A DNA stretch of 64,000 bases. Source: Heliopora coerulea. Lineage: Eukaryota; Cnidaria; Anthozoa; Scleralcyonacea; Helioporidae. Of this stretch, positions 62,201-64,000 are shown piece after piece. A program made the position numbers and the translations under genes. The stretch spans positions 331,644 through 395,643 of the forward strand of contig JASJOG010000263.1 in assembly GCA_030142905.1 (NCBI GenBank), read 5' to 3'. Position 1 is the first letter of the stretch, and the number at the start of each line of letters is the position of its first letter. Below the pieces are notes generated by a model. The model had not been told where the DNA came from, made no database searches, and worked only from the letters and a program-made list of their open reading frames with translations.

Positions 62201-64000
62201 TATCTCAGATTCTTTTGAAAAACTTTAACAACAGCAGGTTTCAATAATCAGTCAATGAAGTCCCTGAGAGTGAATATCCAAAGAACTGGCAAACACATGT
62301 AGCAAACTGACACAAGCTTTTGTGTCTCTACTGTTCTCCATCAGTTTAAGGATTAAGAAATCCAGATGGCTCACAACTCACAAGTACTCTAGAAACTGCT
62401 AGTGGCTTAGCTACACATAACAATGTATCTAATCTTCCAAAATATTTGTCATTCTCATTCTCCTGGGGTGTAAGTTTGCAAATAGATCAATAAGTTCATT
62501 ACGATCCAACTCAATGTCTGCATGAGTGTGCATAAGTGCCAAGCCGTTCAGTCTATCATGGGTCATTGTATTCCTCAAGTAGTTTTTTAGGTTTCGAAGA
62601 GTTGAAATGGGTCTTTCACAACTCGAAGATGAAATTGGGATGGTTGCCAGCACTTGGAGAATTGCAAAAATATTTACAAAACATTCTTTATCAACAAACT
62701 TTAAGGTACTGCTTAGTCTGTCAGGAATATCTTCCCCTTTTGCTTTCTTTTCATTCCATAATCTCTCCCACAAGATAAATTCTGCCTCTAAGCCAGCAAT
62801 GTTAGGTATGTCCTGTCCATAGGTCTCACAGAATTCCATTACATTGTTTTTCCAGTCCAGTGGGTGTTCAAGCAAATGAGAGGGAATTATTGACAACCCC
62901 TTATAGCAAACATACACTTGATCTTGAAATCTGATGTCTAGTTGTTGAAGTGCATGGTCCAGGAACACTCTGGTCAAATTTATCTTATAATAGTCCTCTG
63001 GTGTTTGGACTGGAGCATTGGGTCGATGAATTTGTCTGTTAACTATCCTTGGCATACTGGGATCAATATGAATACTCTGTGCCAATTCAACTGCCTCTGT
63101 GAAGAGTGAATGGTGTCTTTCCTCAACGTGGTCTTGCATGTCTGCCAAGGCAGATTCCAATCTTTTAATCTCTTCCTTTGCTTTCATAAGATCAATTTCT
63201 TTTCTCTGCAGCTTGACTGTCAGGGGTCTGGTCAAATCCAAGATGTGCCTGACAATCACAAGAGTAACAATAAAGCTGAAATTGATAGCATTTACCAAGG
63301 CCTGGGCATCATCCCTGCTGTTGTGGTTCCACTGTTGATTACCAAAAGCATCTCTATTTAATGAGATGTCTTCTAAGGTAGAGACAACTGGCAGTAGCAA
63401 TTCAACAATTCTGTCCATCCCATCTATGCGTGCAACCCATCTGGTCCTGCAAACATCAATGAGTATATGGTGGTTACTCTGAGGCATTTTGGCTTTAACC
63501 TTCTTAATCAGGTACTCCTGTTGCTTTGGAGAGTTGCTAAAAAAGTCAGTTTCTTTACAACACCCATCATGTTTCTAACAAGGGTCAGAGAGCAGGTGTT
63601 GGCTATACACAGGTTCAGGCGATGATTCATACAGTGAACATAAATAGCCTTCTCATGTTCTTTGATAAGGGCTGAGGCTCCATTATATTGACCAGCCATA
63701 TTCCCAGCACCATCATAACATTGTCCACGACAGTTATCCATTGACAGTCCCAAATCAGACACAACTTTCAAAATCATTGTTTTAATGGCTTGCCCAGTTG
63801 TACCTTCATTACAATGATAATAGCTAACAAATTCCTCACTAACGGATTTAGAAGTATCCACAAATCTGATTACAATAGATAGATTTTCTTTGTTCGAGAT
63901 ATCAGCAGCTTCGTCTGCCAGAATGCTAAAATGTTTGCTCTCTTTTATTTCACCTGACAACTTGTCCAATATGTATTTGCCAACAGTTGTAATCATCTCA
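62197..64000 (-). CDS. hAT-transposase-like protein (DUF4371 + hATC), partial, one frameshift
   Basis: 3' part of a gene continuing beyond the window edge; the stop is near 62429. The N-terminal visible part (63996-63508) is the DUF4371/RNase H-like region: KESKHFSILADEAADISNKE, MDNCRGQCYDGAGNMAGQYN, VHCMNHRLNLCIAN. The frame changes at a run of six T (element strand) near 63540; one extra T would restore the family reading, so this is a deletion or an assembly slip. The rest (63487-62429) has CRTRWVARIDGMDRI, a coiled coil (about residues 92-125) and the hAT dimerisation domain FAILQVLATIPISSSSCERP then LRNLKNYLRNTM. It resembles ZMYM1 and '52-kDa repressor'-like proteins. It could be a transposon or a domesticated gene; no terminal repeats were seen. 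Confidence 0.75.

Overview
This window is nuclear DNA of an animal. It is most likely an anthozoan cnidarian (stony coral or sea anemone). The evidence is one vertebrate-like, many-exon gene with AT-rich introns, surrounded by Penelope-like, BEL/Pao, Crypton, pogo-like, hAT and tRNA-SINE repeats of the kind usual in anthozoans. The species assignment is inference; no rRNA or marker gene is present.

The backbone is the cobalamin-dependent methionine synthase gene (MTR) on the + strand. I placed 22 exons between 3562 and 55915. They add up to about 905 codons with consistent splice phases. They run from the end of the homocysteine domain through the folate domain, the cap, the B12 domain (DxHxxG motif) and most of the AdoMet activation domain. 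The 5' exons lie left of the window. The last 25 or so codons were not found.

Almost everything else is mobile DNA in or beside MTR introns. From left to right: a Crypton tyrosine-recombinase relic (2.2-3.1 kb, -); a 5'-truncated LINE (4.8-6.2 kb, +); a piggyBac-like MITE (8.5-8.9 kb); a Penelope-like (PLE) terminal-repeat relic (12.5 kb); a 4.1-kb inverted composite PLE with a 13-bp target duplication (14.7-18.8 kb); a foldback (19.0-19.6 kb); a 2.15-kb non-autonomous hAT with nested MITEs (25.2-27.4 kb); a SINE split by a hAT MITE (28.3-28.9 kb); a Harbinger-like MITE (29.4 kb); a PLE 3' fragment split by a SINE dimer (32.2-33.3 kb); a TA-flanked pogo-like transposon carrying a transposase and a divergent zinc-finger/HIRAN gene (34.0-36.9 kb); a 1.1-kb palindrome (39.0-40.1 kb); a SINE palindrome (40.6-41.1 kb); a complete BEL/Pao LTR retrotransposon with identical LTRs (42.1-48.2 kb); inverted GGAT-rich arms flanking two MTR exons (49.7-52.1 kb); a TA-flanked TIR element (54.6-55.2 kb); and a cluster of PLE fragments (58.3-61.0 kb).

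At the right edge, on the - strand, lies the 3' part of a hAT-transposase-like (DUF4371/hATC) gene. A ladder of duplicated exon-like units follows its stop codon.

The most interesting non-canonical signals are: (1) the two-gene pogo-like element with a HIRAN-domain passenger; (2) the inverted PLE composite whose two halves share one frameshift; (3) repeated hammerhead-ribozyme-like cores in PLE repeats; (4) the long inverted repeat enclosing two MTR exons. No RNA data or database search was available. Exon calls rest on reading frame, splice sites and remembered family conservation.
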